63,935 nucleotides of DNA, taken from Curvibacter sp. (lineage in GTDB: Bacteria > Pseudomonadota > Gammaproteobacteria > Burkholderiales > Burkholderiaceae_C). Positions 34,232 through 43,152 of this stretch are shown here, piece after piece (the stretch's first letter is position 1; each line of letters starts with the position of its first letter). The stretch spans positions 1 through 63,935 of the forward strand of contig JADCGR010000029.1 of assembly GCA_020248905.1 (NCBI GenBank). The letters are read 5' to 3'. A program made the position numbers and the translations under genes. The notes under the pieces were generated by a model that saw only the letters and a program-made list of their open reading frames with translations, had not been told where the DNA came from and did not search any database.

Positions 34232-35448
34232 ATTCCACCACCGCCCCCGGCCTGTCCCTGCCCCGCAGTGCCCCCGTACGTGCGCGTACCGTGCTGCGCC
34301 TGCTTGAACGCCTGCGCCATGGAACCCTGAACCTGCAGCTGCCCGATGGCACCCAGCTGCGCTTCGGGCAGGGTGAGGAGCCGGTCGCGATCCTTGACGT
34401 GCATGACTGGTCGGTGTTCGACGCTGCCCTCAAATCAGGCGACATCGGCTTTGCCGAGGCTTATCGTGATGCGCTCTGGAGCAGCCCCGACATCGCCGCC
34501 GTGCTTCGCGTCTTTCTGCGTAACCGCGAGGCGCTGGAGAACATCGTCTACGGTAACTGGCTCGGTGGCCTCCTGTACCGCTTGCGACATCTTTTCAACC
34601 GCAACACCAAGTCCAACAGCCGCAAGAACATCCACGCGCACTACGACCTGGGCAACGCCTTCTACCGCCTGTGGCTGGACGAGACCATGAACTACTCCTC
34701 GGCCTGGTTCGAGGGGAAGCTCGACGGAGACATCGTCACGGCCCAGAAGGCCAAGGTACGGCGCGCCTTGCGCATGGCTGGCGCGAGCCCCGGCGACCGC
34801 GTGCTGGAGATCGGCTGCGGCTGGGGGGCCCTGGCTGAGACGGCCGTCACCGAGTTCGGAGCAACGCTTACCGGTGTCACCCTCAGCACCGAGCAGCTGG
34901 CCTGGGGTCGCGAGCGATTGGCCAGCCTCGGCCCTCAGGCGCTGGCCCGGACCGACCTCAGGCTGCAGGACTACCGCGAGATCAACGATGGCCCTTACGA
35001 TGCCGTGTGCTCGATCGAGATGTTCGAGGCCGTGGGCCGCGAGTACTGGCCCACTTACTTCCAGAGCGTGGCGCGGTTGCTCAAGACCGGCCGGCGAGCT
35101 TGCATCCAGAGCATTGTCATCGACGACCGGCTCTTCGAGCGTTACATCCGTTCGACCGACTTTATCCAGCAGTACATCTTTCCCGGCGGTTGCCTGCCGT
35201 GCCCGGCCGAGTTCCGACGCCAGGCGGAGGCCGCAGGCCTGCAGGTGGTCGACGAATTCCGCTTCGGCGCGGACTACGCCGAGACCCTGCGCCGCTGGCG
35301 CCAACAGTTCCTCGCCGAACGCACCCGCGTCCTGAAACTTGGATTTGACGAAAGGTTCATACGTCTATGGGAGTTCTATCTTGCCTATTGCGAAGCGGCA
35401 TTCGACGAAGCCAGCATCGACGTCGTGCAGTACACGCTGCAAAAGTAG
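34228..35448 (+). CDS. cfa: Cyclopropane-fatty-acyl-phospholipid synthase-type SAM methyltransferase
   Basis: 406 aa. An N-terminal lipid-binding-like domain (about 1-120) precedes the methyltransferase: NIHAHYDLGNAFYRLWLDET, MNYSSAWF, SAM loop VLEIGCGWGALAE (about 192-204), VCSIEMFEAVGREYW, FIQQYIFPGGCLPC. Enzymes of this group methylenate or methylate the double bond of membrane fatty acids. In this gene context (flavoprotein plus DUF1365) the product may be a methylated or furan fatty acid rather than a cyclopropane. The gene end overlaps the next frame by 82 bp. Confidence 0.9.
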   Translation: MNSTTAPGLSLPRSAPVRARTVLRLLERLRHGTLNLQLPDGTQLRFGQGEEPVAILDVHDWSVFDAALKSGDIGFAEAYRDALWSSPDIAAVLRVFLRNREALENIVYGNWLGGLLYRLRHLFNRNTKSNSRKNIHAHYDLGNAFYRLWLDETMNYSSAWFEGKLDGDIVTAQKAKVRRALRMAGASPGDRVLEIGCGWGALAETAVTEFGATLTGVTLSTEQLAWGRERLASLGPQALARTDLRLQDYREINDGPYDAVCSIEMFEAVGREYWPTYFQSVARLLKTGRRACIQSIVIDDRLFERYIRSTDFIQQYIFPGGCLPCPAEFRRQAEAAGLQVVDEFRFGADYAETLRRWRQQFLAERTRVLKLGFDERFIRLWEFYLAYCEAAFDEASIDVVQYTLQK

Positions 35449-36014
35449 TCGCTTCCCTGCTGCTTGCAGCAGGATGGTTCGCGACGCCTCGCGCCGAGAC
35501 GGCCCCGTCCGCCGCCCTGGCGACACGTGCCGCCAGCGGCGGGGCATCTGCCCCCCTGGCACAGCTGCGCGCTGCGGGCAGTGGCACCTACCGCTACTGG
35601 GGCTTCGACGTCTATCAGGCCAGCCTGTGGGTCGAACCTGGCTTCGAGTCGGCCCTGCTGGCACGTCAGCGCTATGCGCTTGAGCTTCAGTACCTGCGCG
35701 CGTTCAAGGGCCGCGACATCGCGCAGCGCTCGCTCGACGAGATGCGTCGCCTCGACGCCATCCCGGACGCGCAGGCCCGCAACTGGCTGGAGGCCATGCA
35801 GGCCGCCTTTCCGGACGTGGCCGCCGGCGACCGCCTGCTGGGCGTGCACCTGCCCGGCCGGGGCGCGCAGTTTTTCCACAACGGGCGTCTGACGGCCGAG
35901 ATCGCTGACGCCGGCTTCGCCCGCCTGTTCTTCGGCATCTGGCTGTCGGAGCAGACCTCCGCACCGCGCTTGCGTGCGGCGCTCTTCGGCCCCCTGTTGG
36001 CCAGCAGCCGCTGA
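35367..36014 (+). CDS. Chalcone isomerase-like exported protein
   Basis: 215 aa from ATG 35367, inside the end of cfa; TTG 35388 is the only other start that keeps the signal peptide (KVVASLLLAAGWFATPRAE, about 26-44). Mature part: TYRYWGFDVYQASLWVE, LELQYLRAFKGRDIAQRSLD, FHNGRLTAEIADAGFARLFF and IWLSEQTSAPRLRAALFG, the bacterial chalcone-isomerase-like fold. Such proteins bind fatty acids or flavonoid-like ligands; catalysis is not established. Periplasmic location and the operon suggest lipid handling. Confidence 0.8.
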   Translation: MGVLSCLLRSGIRRSQHRRRAVHAAKVVASLLLAAGWFATPRAETAPSAALATRAASGGASAPLAQLRAAGSGTYRYWGFDVYQASLWVEPGFESALLARQRYALELQYLRAFKGRDIAQRSLDEMRRLDAIPDAQARNWLEAMQAAFPDVAAGDRLLGVHLPGRGAQFFHNGRLTAEIADAGFARLFFGIWLSEQTSAPRLRAALFGPLLASSR

Positions 36015-36028
36015 AGGCGCGACGCGGC

Positions 36029-37300
36029 ATGAGCGCAAATCCCTCCCCTTTGAGCGCGGCGCAGGTCGCGCGCTACGGCCTCATGGGCCTGCCCCTGGCC
36101 TTTGTCGCCCTGCCGCTGTATGTGCTGCTGCCCAATCACTACGCGCGGACCTTTGGCGTGCCGCTGGCCACGCTGGGCGCGCTGTTGCTGGCCACGCGCC
36201 TGCTCGACGCGCTGATCGATCCCCTGCTCGGACGCTGGAGCGACCGCCTCATGCGCCGCTCCGGCAATGCCCTGCTGGTCTGGGCCGGCATCGCTTGCGC
36301 GCTGATGGCAGGGGGGTTCGCTTTGCTGTTCTTCCCTCCGCTGACCACGGGCACGGAGCTGCTGGTGCTGACAGCGATCCTGCTGGTGCTGACCTATGCC
36401 TGTTTCAGTGCGGTGACCCTGGCCCACCAGAGCTGGGGTGCGCTGCTGGGCGCCGAAGCGCCTGTGCAGAGCCGCATCGTGGCCTGGCGTGAGGGCCTGG
36501 GGCTGGTGGGGGTGTTGCTGGCTTCCGTGGTGCCCGTCGCGCTGGGCCTCTCTTACATGGTGGCGCTGTTCGCGCTGGCGCTGGGCCTGGGCTGGCTGGC
36601 CTGGCGCAGCGGCCCGCGCCCGGCCGCAGCAGCCGTGGGTTCAGAGCCATGGCAGGCGCCCGACCTCTGGCTGCCCTGGCGCCGGCCCGCCATGCGCCGG
36701 CTGCTGGCGGTGTTCGTCCTGAACGGCATTGCCAGCGCTGTGCCGGCCACGCTGGTGCTCTTCTTTGTGCAGGACCGCCTGCAGGCCTCGTCGGCCTTGG
36801 AGCCGCTGTTCCTGGGCAGCTACTTCCTTGCGGCTGCGCTGTCCATGCCTTTGTGGCTGCGTGCCGTCGGTCGATGGGGGCTGGCCCGCAGCTGGATCGG
36901 CGGCATGGGCCTGGCGGTTGCGGTCTTCGTCTGGGCGGCCACTCTGGGTGCCGGTGACGCGTTGCCCTTCATCGCTATCTGCGTGCTTTCGGGCGCCGCG
37001 CTCGGCGCCGACCTGGTCATGCCCGGCGCCATGCTCGCGGGGGTGATGGCGCGCGTTGGCGACCTCGGTCGCGTGCAGGGTGGCTATTACGGCTGGTGGG
37101 CCTTTGCGACCAAGCTCAACCTGGCGCTCGCGGCCGGTCTGGCTCTGCCCCTGCTCGCATTGTTTGGCTATGTGCCAGGCGCGCGGGAATCGCAGGCCCT
37201 GCAGGCGCTGACCGTGGCCTATTGCCTGTTGCCCTGTGTCCTCAAACTTGCTGCCGCAGGGCTGCTTTACCACTTCTTTGTCCGGAAAGGTTCATCATGA
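36029..37300 (+). CDS. MFS transporter (GPH/melibiose-like)
   Basis: 423 aa, about 12 membrane helices. Landmarks: ALPLYVLLPNHYARTFGVPL and the loop LLDALIDPLLGRWSDR between helices 2 and 3, which is the signature of the glycoside-pentoside-hexuronide group. The same carrier type is found beside cfa in Rhodobacter-like light/singlet-oxygen clusters, where its cargo is unknown. Overlaps the DUF3833 gene by four bases. Confidence 0.88.
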   Translation: MSANPSPLSAAQVARYGLMGLPLAFVALPLYVLLPNHYARTFGVPLATLGALLLATRLLDALIDPLLGRWSDRLMRRSGNALLVWAGIACALMAGGFALLFFPPLTTGTELLVLTAILLVLTYACFSAVTLAHQSWGALLGAEAPVQSRIVAWREGLGLVGVLLASVVPVALGLSYMVALFALALGLGWLAWRSGPRPAAAAVGSEPWQAPDLWLPWRRPAMRRLLAVFVLNGIASAVPATLVLFFVQDRLQASSALEPLFLGSYFLAAALSMPLWLRAVGRWGLARSWIGGMGLAVAVFVWAATLGAGDALPFIAICVLSGAALGADLVMPGAMLAGVMARVGDLGRVQGGYYGWWAFATKLNLALAAGLALPLLALFGYVPGARESQALQALTVAYCLLPCVLKLAAAGLLYHFFVRKGSS

Positions 37301-37863
37301 AACGACGTCTCCTGCTCACGGGCGCTGCCGCCCTCGGTGCTGGCAGCCTGGCCGGCTGCGCCTCGCCGAACATCACCGATTTCGCTGGCGAGAAGCCGGT
37401 GCTGGACCTGCGACGCTACTTCAGTGGCAGGGTCGACGCGTGGGGCGTCTTCACCAACCGCGCAGGCAAGGTCGTCAAGCGCTTCACGGTGGTCATGAAC
37501 TGCAGCTGGAGCGGCGAGACCGGGCGCGAGGTGGGCGTACTGGACGAGGATTTCATTTACTCCGACGGCACCAAGCAGAAGCGCATCTGGACGCTCAAGC
37601 GCGAGCCGGGCGAAGGTGGCCAGGGCCGCTACACGGGCACGGCGGGCGATGTGGTTGGGGTGGCACGCGGCGAGGAACGCGGTAACGCCTTCTACTGGAG
37701 CTACGACCTTGACCTACCGGTTGATGGGCGCAACATCGTCGTGCATTTCGAAGATTGGATGTACCAGATGGACGACCGCGTCATGCTCAACCGCGCCACC
37801 ATGAGCAAGTGGGGTGTGACGCTGGGTGAGGTCACGCTGTCCTTCACCCGGCGCGCCGGCTGA
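37297..37863 (+). CDS. DUF3833 family lipoprotein
   Basis: 188 aa from ATG 37297. Lipobox LAGC after a basic N-terminus (MKRRLLLTGAAALGAGSLAG). Beta-rich body: LDLRRYFSGRVDAWGVFTNR, LDEDFIYSDGTKQKRIW, RGNAFYWSYDLDLPVDGRNI. DUF3833 is a lipocalin-like family of unknown function, often in this gene set. Likely in the outer or inner membrane facing the periplasm. Confidence 0.88.
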   Translation: MKRRLLLTGAAALGAGSLAGCASPNITDFAGEKPVLDLRRYFSGRVDAWGVFTNRAGKVVKRFTVVMNCSWSGETGREVGVLDEDFIYSDGTKQKRIWTLKREPGEGGQGRYTGTAGDVVGVARGEERGNAFYWSYDLDLPVDGRNIVVHFEDWMYQMDDRVMLNRATMSKWGVTLGEVTLSFTRRAG

Positions 37864-37870
37864 GCCCGCC

Positions 37871-38677
37871 ATGCCGCTCAATCCTCCAATGCGCGACTGG
37901 ACCGGCAAGAACGTCTGGCTGGTGGGCGCCTCCACGGGCATCGGCCAGGCCTGCGCCGATCAGTTGCATGAACTGGGCGCCAACGTCTTCGTGTCGGCGC
38001 GCAAGGCGGACTTGCTCCAGGCCTGGGTCGCGTGTCACCCGGGCGTGGACACCCGGGGTCGCCCGCGTGCGGTGGCGCTGCCGCTGGACGTGACGGACCG
38101 GCGCGCACTGCAGTTGGCCGCCGAATCTATCATCGCCCGCGGCCCGCTGGACCTCGTGGTCTACTGCGCCGGTTATTACCTGCCGGTCGACGCTCGCCAC
38201 TACAGCCTGGAGGAAATGCTGCGGCACCAGGAGGTCAACTACGTGGGGGCGCTCTACTTGGTCGAGGCCGTGCTGCCCGCCTTGCGGCAGCAGGCGGCGC
38301 GTGGCGAGCCTGCACACCTGAGTCTGGTGAGCAGCGTGGCGGGCTACCGCGGCCTGCCCCGCAGCCTGGCGTATGGCCCGACCAAGGCCGCCCTGATCAA
38401 CCTGGCCGAAGCCCTGTACCTTGACCTGCGACCCTCGGGCGTGGGTGTGAGCGTAGTCAATCCGGGCTTTGTGGAAACGCCGCTGACCGCGCAGAACAAA
38501 TTCCACATGCCGGCGCTCATCACGCCCGAGGTCGCAGCGCGCGAGATGATTGCCGGCTGGGCGCGCGGGGCCTTCGAGCTGCATTTCCCGCGGCGCTTCA
38601 CGCACTGGCTCAAGTTCATGCGCCTGTTGCCTTACCGCGTTTACTTTCCCCTGGTCCGCAAGTTCACCGCAGCCTGA
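37871..38677 (+). CDS. SDR-family oxidoreductase of the lipid operon
   Basis: 268 aa from ATG 37871. Cofactor loop VGASTGIGQACA, NAD(P) binding strand, catalytic Ser in LVSSVAGYR and YGPTKAALINLAE, where the catalytic Tyr-x3-Lys is kept. C-terminal AREMIAGWARGAFELHFPRR with a basic end suggests a membrane-near enzyme acting on lipid-like substrates. Seven bases after the DUF3833 stop. Confidence 0.9.
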   Translation: MPLNPPMRDWTGKNVWLVGASTGIGQACADQLHELGANVFVSARKADLLQAWVACHPGVDTRGRPRAVALPLDVTDRRALQLAAESIIARGPLDLVVYCAGYYLPVDARHYSLEEMLRHQEVNYVGALYLVEAVLPALRQQAARGEPAHLSLVSSVAGYRGLPRSLAYGPTKAALINLAEALYLDLRPSGVGVSVVNPGFVETPLTAQNKFHMPALITPEVAAREMIAGWARGAFELHFPRRFTHWLKFMRLLPYRVYFPLVRKFTAA

Positions 38678-38683
38678 GAATCC

Positions 38684-39112
38684 ATGAGCCACGCCGTCGA
38701 GCCCATCGTCGTCTTCTTTGAGTCCCTCACGCCGCAGAGCGTGGAGCGTTTCGCACAGTTCTACACCGAGGACGCCTATTTCAAGGATCCCTTCAACGAG
38801 GTGCGTGGCATTCCTGCCATCCAGAGAATTTTCCGCCACATGTTCACGGCGCTGCATGAGCCTCGCTTCGTCATCACGGGCCGCGTGGTCGAGGGCGAGC
38901 AGGTCTTCCTGAGCTGGGATTTCCATTTCCGCATGCGTAACTTCAAGAGCGAGCAGACCCAGACCATCCGTGGTGCGACGCATCTGCGGCTCGCGCACGA
39001 CGGCCGCATCCGCTCACACCGCGACTACTGGGATGCCGCCGAGGAACTCTACGAGAAGCTGCCCGTGGTGGGCACGCTGCTGCGCTGGCTCAAGCGACGC
39101 GCCAATTCGTGA
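38684..39112 (+). CDS. NTF2-like (SnoaL) family protein
   Basis: 142 aa. Cone-shaped NTF2-like fold: VERFAQFYTEDAYFKDPFNE, RIFRHMFTALHEPRFVITGR, LSWDFHFRM, and GRIRSHRDYWDAAEELYEKL. The Asp-rich pocket may bind a small hydrophobic ligand. Last gene of the operon; it ends one base before the stop of the convergent NUDIX gene, so the two transcripts must overlap. Confidence 0.87.
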   Translation: MSHAVEPIVVFFESLTPQSVERFAQFYTEDAYFKDPFNEVRGIPAIQRIFRHMFTALHEPRFVITGRVVEGEQVFLSWDFHFRMRNFKSEQTQTIRGATHLRLAHDGRIRSHRDYWDAAEELYEKLPVVGTLLRWLKRRANS

Positions 39113-39113
39113 C

Positions 39114-39986
39114 TCAGCGGAACAGAGCCTCGAAGCCGTCCTCCGGCAGGAAGCGGCGATCCTGGTATCGCAGGCGCGTGGGGCCGGGTAGCGCACGCTC
39201 GCGCACGCTGTGGCGGGGATCGCCGGGGTAGCACAACACACGCACGCCATCCGCATCGTCAAACGGCTCGGGCTGTACCAGAGCAGGGGCCTTGCCGCGT
39301 GCCTCGGCCATGACGCCCGCCACGTCGGCGTGGCGTGCCAGATGCGCCAGGCTCATGATCTGTGGCGGCGCGAGGTCGATGCGGCCCTCACGGTATCGCT
39401 GCAGCGCGGCGCGCGGTGCCAGCCACGTGCTGGCGCTCGCCTCGTAGTCGTCGTGGCGCGCCGTTTGCAGCGCGGGCACGGCGGCGACGAAGAAGCGCGT
39501 GTCAAAGCGCTTGCTGCTGACCGAGGCCATGCGGGGCGTGACCCAGCGCGACCAGGGCAAGACGCTGCCGGTGTCCAGCCGCAGCCCCAGCCGGGTGAGG
39601 ACCTCGGCAAAGCCGTGGCCCGCGCGCAGCATGGCAGCGGCCTGCGCCACCTGCTGAACACTCGCGCCGTGGGCGAACAGCACCCCGGATTCCTCAAAAG
39701 CCTCTCGTAGCGCGGCCACGTAGCAGCTTGCTGCGAACTCTGCCGTCGCACCCGTCTCGCCGAGCGCGGCCTGCAGCACGGCAGCAGGCCGGTCGAGGTG
39801 CGAGGTCAACGCGGCATCAGCCGCATCGATCTTGCCGCCGGGAAAGACATAGGCGCCGGCCAGTACGTCCGAGCCACTGGCGCGCTTGAGCAGGAAGACC
39901 TCCAGCCCGCCGGGCGTATCACGCAGCATGGCCACAGTGGCCGCGTCGCGCGGCGGCGTGTCGATGACGTTGCGGTTCAGTTCCAT
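39114..39986 (-). CDS. NUDIX hydrolase (NUDT19-like)
   Basis: 290 aa. The Nudix box is split by an insertion: AGAYVFPGGKIDAADAALTS near residue 45 and AALREAFEESGVLFA near 91, a layout known from NUDT7/NUDT19-type CoA hydrolases. FDTRFFVAAVPA and the C-terminal helical part agree. Probable substrate is a nucleoside diphosphate linked to CoA or a sugar; the class is inferred from layout only. Confidence 0.85.
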   Translation of the reverse strand: MELNRNVIDTPPRDAATVAMLRDTPGGLEVFLLKRASGSDVLAGAYVFPGGKIDAADAALTSHLDRPAAVLQAALGETGATAEFAASCYVAALREAFEESGVLFAHGASVQQVAQAAAMLRAGHGFAEVLTRLGLRLDTGSVLPWSRWVTPRMASVSSKRFDTRFFVAAVPALQTARHDDYEASASTWLAPRAALQRYREGRIDLAPPQIMSLAHLARHADVAGVMAEARGKAPALVQPEPFDDADGVRVLCYPGDPRHSVRERALPGPTRLRYQDRRFLPEDGFEALFR

Positions 39987-40079
39987 GCGGTCGTGTGCGG
40001 GAAGTGTGTGTGATTATCGCGGCAGTAAGATGCGGCGCCATCGGTGCCAGCCGGGCGCCTGCAACCCAGGAGACAGGAC

Positions 40080-40988
40080 ATGATCGACTTCAAGGGCCGC
40101 GTGGCCATCGTTACGGGCGCGGGCGGCGGCCTGGGCCGACAGCACGCGCTGGCGCTGGCGCGCCGCGGCGCCAGGGTGGTGGTTAACGACCTGGGCGGTG
40201 CACGCGACGGCTCGGGTGGATCTGCCACGGCCGCGCAGGCCGTGGTGGACGAGATACGTGCGGCAGGCGGCGAGGCCATGGCCGATGCGGCGTCCGTCAC
40301 CGATTTCGGCGCGGTGCAGACCATGGTCCAGCAGGCCGTGGACGCCTGGGGGCGGGTGGACATCCTCGTCAACAACGCCGGCATCCTGCGCGACAAGACC
40401 TTTGCCAAAATGGACGTCGCCGACTTCCGCCTGGTGCTGGACGTGCATCTCATGGGCGCGGTGCACTGCTGCAAGGCCGTGTGGCCGCATATGACGGCGC
40501 AGAAGTACGGACGCATCGTGATGACCACGTCCTCCAGCGGCCTCTACGGCAACTTCGGCCAGAGCAACTACGGCGCAGCCAAGCTCGCACTCGTGGGCCT
40601 GATGCAGACCCTTGCAATTGAAGGCGCGAAGCACGACATCCGCGTCAACTGCCTGGCACCTACGGCAGCCACGCGCATGACCGAAGACCTGATGCCAGCC
40701 GAGGTGCTGCGCGCCCTGCGGCCCGAAGCCGTGGTGCCCGCGATGCTGGTGCTGGCCAGCGAAGCCGCGCCCACACGCACCACGCTGTGTGCTGGTGCCG
40801 GCAGTGTGGAGGCCGCGCACATCACGATGACCCAGGGTGCGTGGATCGGCCTCGATGACAGCGCCGACGTGCGCCTGCAGCAGCATCTGGCCGAAGTGCT
40901 GGACCGCACGCAGGAGATGGTGCCGGGCAGCGGCAGCGCGCAGGCGACACACGAGGTCGGCCGGGCCCTGACGATGCTCAAGGGCTGA
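40080..40988 (+). CDS. SDR-family 3-hydroxyacyl-CoA dehydrogenase-like protein
   Basis: 302 aa from ATG 40080 with a GACAGGA site. It has the longer layout of peroxisomal multifunctional enzyme type 2: TGAGGGLGRQHALALARRGA, VNDLGGARDGSGGSATAA, NNAGILRDKTFAKMDV, catalytic TSSSGLYGNFGQSNYGAAK, and a C-terminal NADP/acyl-CoA-side extension (EAAHITMTQGAWIGLDD). Family role: oxidation of 3-hydroxyacyl-CoA in beta-oxidation. Stands alone; tail overlaps the DUF1294 pseudogene. Confidence 0.9.
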   Translation: MIDFKGRVAIVTGAGGGLGRQHALALARRGARVVVNDLGGARDGSGGSATAAQAVVDEIRAAGGEAMADAASVTDFGAVQTMVQQAVDAWGRVDILVNNAGILRDKTFAKMDVADFRLVLDVHLMGAVHCCKAVWPHMTAQKYGRIVMTTSSSGLYGNFGQSNYGAAKLALVGLMQTLAIEGAKHDIRVNCLAPTAATRMTEDLMPAEVLRALRPEAVVPAMLVLASEAAPTRTTLCAGAGSVEAAHITMTQGAWIGLDDSADVRLQQHLAEVLDRTQEMVPGSGSAQATHEVGRALTMLKG

Positions 40989-41239
40989 GACCGCACGCCG
41001 CCATCACGACCCCCGCGACGCAGGCCATGACTGCGGCCACATGCGACAGCACCATCCACCAGGACAGTGTCGCAAAGCGGCCCTATTCGTCTTGTGCCGC
41101 AGCAGGCGCTGGGCGAGCAGCGCTACAGGCCGGCCGCCGGGCAGGCCCAGCAGATGGCGCGTGCGCTCAGCTGCGGGGCGCCCGTGCCCAGCGCTGCACG
41201 CTTGTCGAGCGCGTGGACAACGTGGGTCACGATGCTCAT
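40978..41239 (-). pseudogene. Frameshifted DUF1294 membrane protein
   Basis: Three pieces in three frames line up to a DUF1294 protein: MSIVTHVVHALDKRAALGTG (from ATG 41239), then TRHLLGLPGGRPVALLAQRL with LRHKTN, and finally LSWWMVLSHVAAVMACVAGV with VVMAACGLSP ending at 40978. Normal DUF1294 reads YxxDKxAA...LHLLALLGGWPGALLAQ...RHKT, so order and content fit. Two frame changes interrupt it. The cold-shock domain often found upstream is absent. Confidence 0.72.
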
Positions 41240-41601
41240 GCATGCGCAGCTTACACCGGAGATCAGGATTCGCGCCCTCATGGTTCACCGGCGAGGCGCC
41301 GTTCCGCGTCCTTGCGCCAGGATGCCGCGGCGGCGTAGTAACCCTCCTAGCTACGGCCGTTGCAGCTGCGCCAACAGCAGGTGGTCGGTACGGGGGTGGC
41401 GCACGCAGGCTGATGCCGACAAGGCGCGCCCCTTGCTGCATCGCGGCAAACATGGCCAAGGAATCGGCCAGCGGGCCGGGCGCCTGTGTGCGGAAGCTCA
41501 AGGCCATGGCGGCAGGGCAACGGAGGCAGGCCAGCAGGATTCAGGCGCCCATGGTACCTTTCGGGTCCCGCACACGAGATGACCGACCCCGGGATCCCCG
41601 C
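41240..41601. other. Gene-free stretch upstream of gshA
   Basis: 362 bp without a supported gene. The frame that runs through it into gshA (from 41041) has no homology in this part, and the leftward frames through it are low-complexity. Presumably holds the gshA promoter; no clear -10/-35 pair was seen. Confidence 0.4.
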
Positions 41602-43152
41602 ATGAGCCAGCCCTCTCCACCATCCGCCCTGAGCCCTGAGCGCCTGCTCGGCATCCGACGCGGCATCGAAAAGGAGAGCCTGCGCGCGCTGCCCGACGGC
41701 GTGCTCGCGCTCACCCCGCATCCTGCTGCGTTGGGATCGGCCCTCACGCACCCACACATCACCACGGACTACTCCGAGTCGCAGCTCGAGCTCATCACAG
41801 GCGTGCACGCCGGGGTTCAGGACTGCCTTGACGAGCTCACCGAGGTCCATCAGTACACACATCGCACGCTGCGCGAGGCGGGCGATGAAATGCTCTGGGT
41901 CTCCAGCATGCCCTGCGGCTTGCCGACCGACGAGACCATTCCGCTGGGGCGTTATGGCTCGTCCAATATCGGGCGTGCCAAGAGCGTCTACCGCATGGGC
42001 CTGGGGCATCGCTATGGCCGGCGCATGCAGACCATCTCGGGCATCCACTACAACTGGTCGCTGCCCGGTCTGGACAACCAGGGCTACTTTGCACTCATCC
42101 GCAACTTCCGCCGACACGCCTTCCTGCTGCTCTACCTCTTCGGTGCTTCGCCTGCGGTGTGCGGCAGCTTTGTCGAGGGGCGAGACCACGCGCTGCAGCT
42201 CCTCGACGGCAAGACGCTGTACATGCCTCACGGCACTTCTCTGCGCATGGGGCGACTCGGCTACCAGAGCGAGGCGCAGGCCTCGCTGGCGGTCAGCTAC
42301 AACAGCCTGGAGGGCTACGCCGCTTCGCTGCACGATGCGCTGACGCGACCCTGGCCTGCTTACGAGGCGCTGGGTGTGCTCAATCCCGGTGGCGACTACA
42401 TCCAGCTCGCCACCAGCCTGCTGCAGATCGAGAATGAGTTCTACGGCACGATCCGCCCCAAGCGCACCATTTTCCAGGGCGAGCGCCCGCTACACGCGCT
42501 GCGCGAGCGCGGTGTGGAGTACGTGGAGGTACGCCTCATGGACCTCGATCCTTTCGAGCCCGTGGGCATCAACGCGCAGACCATGCGTTTTCTCGACGTG
42601 TTCCTGCTGCATTGTTTGCAGACGGCCAGCCCGCCAGACACGCCGCAGGAGATTGCCGAACTCGCCCGCAACCAGCACCTGACGGCTGCGCGCGGGCGCG
42701 AGCCCGGCCTGCAGCTGCTGCGGAGCGGCCACGCCGTCACACTGGTGGACTGGGGGCTTGAGATCCTTGCGGCGTGCGAGCCCATCGCCCGGGCCCTCGA
42801 CGCGACGCACGGCGGCTCTGACTACAGCGCGGCCGTGGCCTCGGCACGCCACGCACTCGCAGCGCCACAGGGCCTGCCATCGGCACGGGTGCTGGCGGCC
42901 ATGGCGGCGGAGCATGACAACTCCTTCCTGCGCTTTGTGCGTGCACGCTCCATCCTGGCGCGGCAGCAGCTACTGGCGCGCAGCTGGACGCCGCAGCAGC
43001 AGGTGAAGTACGAGCGCATGGCGCGGGAATCGGTGCAGGCTCAGCACGCGATCGAGGCCGCTGACAGCCTGCCGTTCGAAATCTTCCGCCAGCAGTACGT
43101 CTCAGCGGCTCGGCTGACCCCGCGCAAGCCGGCGAAGGCCGTAGCGGCCTAG
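41602..43152 (+). CDS. gshA: Glutamate-cysteine ligase (proteobacterial type)
   Basis: 516 aa from ATG 41602, close to the 518 aa of E. coli GshA; the much longer open frame upstream is not homologous. It condenses Glu and Cys with ATP, the first step of glutathione synthesis. Landmarks: RGIEKESLRALPDGVLALTP, HITTDYSESQLELITGVH, the cysteine-site LWVSSMPCGLP, IQLATSLLQIENEFYGTIRP and YVEVRLMDLDPFEPVGI. The basic C-terminus overlaps a small gene on the other strand. Confidence 0.94.
   Translation: MSQPSPPSALSPERLLGIRRGIEKESLRALPDGVLALTPHPAALGSALTHPHITTDYSESQLELITGVHAGVQDCLDELTEVHQYTHRTLREAGDEMLWVSSMPCGLPTDETIPLGRYGSSNIGRAKSVYRMGLGHRYGRRMQTISGIHYNWSLPGLDNQGYFALIRNFRRHAFLLLYLFGASPAVCGSFVEGRDHALQLLDGKTLYMPHGTSLRMGRLGYQSEAQASLAVSYNSLEGYAASLHDALTRPWPAYEALGVLNPGGDYIQLATSLLQIENEFYGTIRPKRTIFQGERPLHALRERGVEYVEVRLMDLDPFEPVGINAQTMRFLDVFLLHCLQTASPPDTPQEIAELARNQHLTAARGREPGLQLLRSGHAVTLVDWGLEILAACEPIARALDATHGGSDYSAAVASARHALAAPQGLPSARVLAAMAAEHDNSFLRFVRARSILARQQLLARSWTPQQQVKYERMARESVQAQHAIEAADSLPFEIFRQQYVSAARLTPRKPAKAVAA

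Noticed and set aside
41041-41601. Long N-terminal extension of gshA (703-aa frame)
   Set aside because: No homology upstream of MSQPSPPSAL; normal GshA length is reached from 41602, and the extension covers a DUF1294 pseudogene on the other strand.
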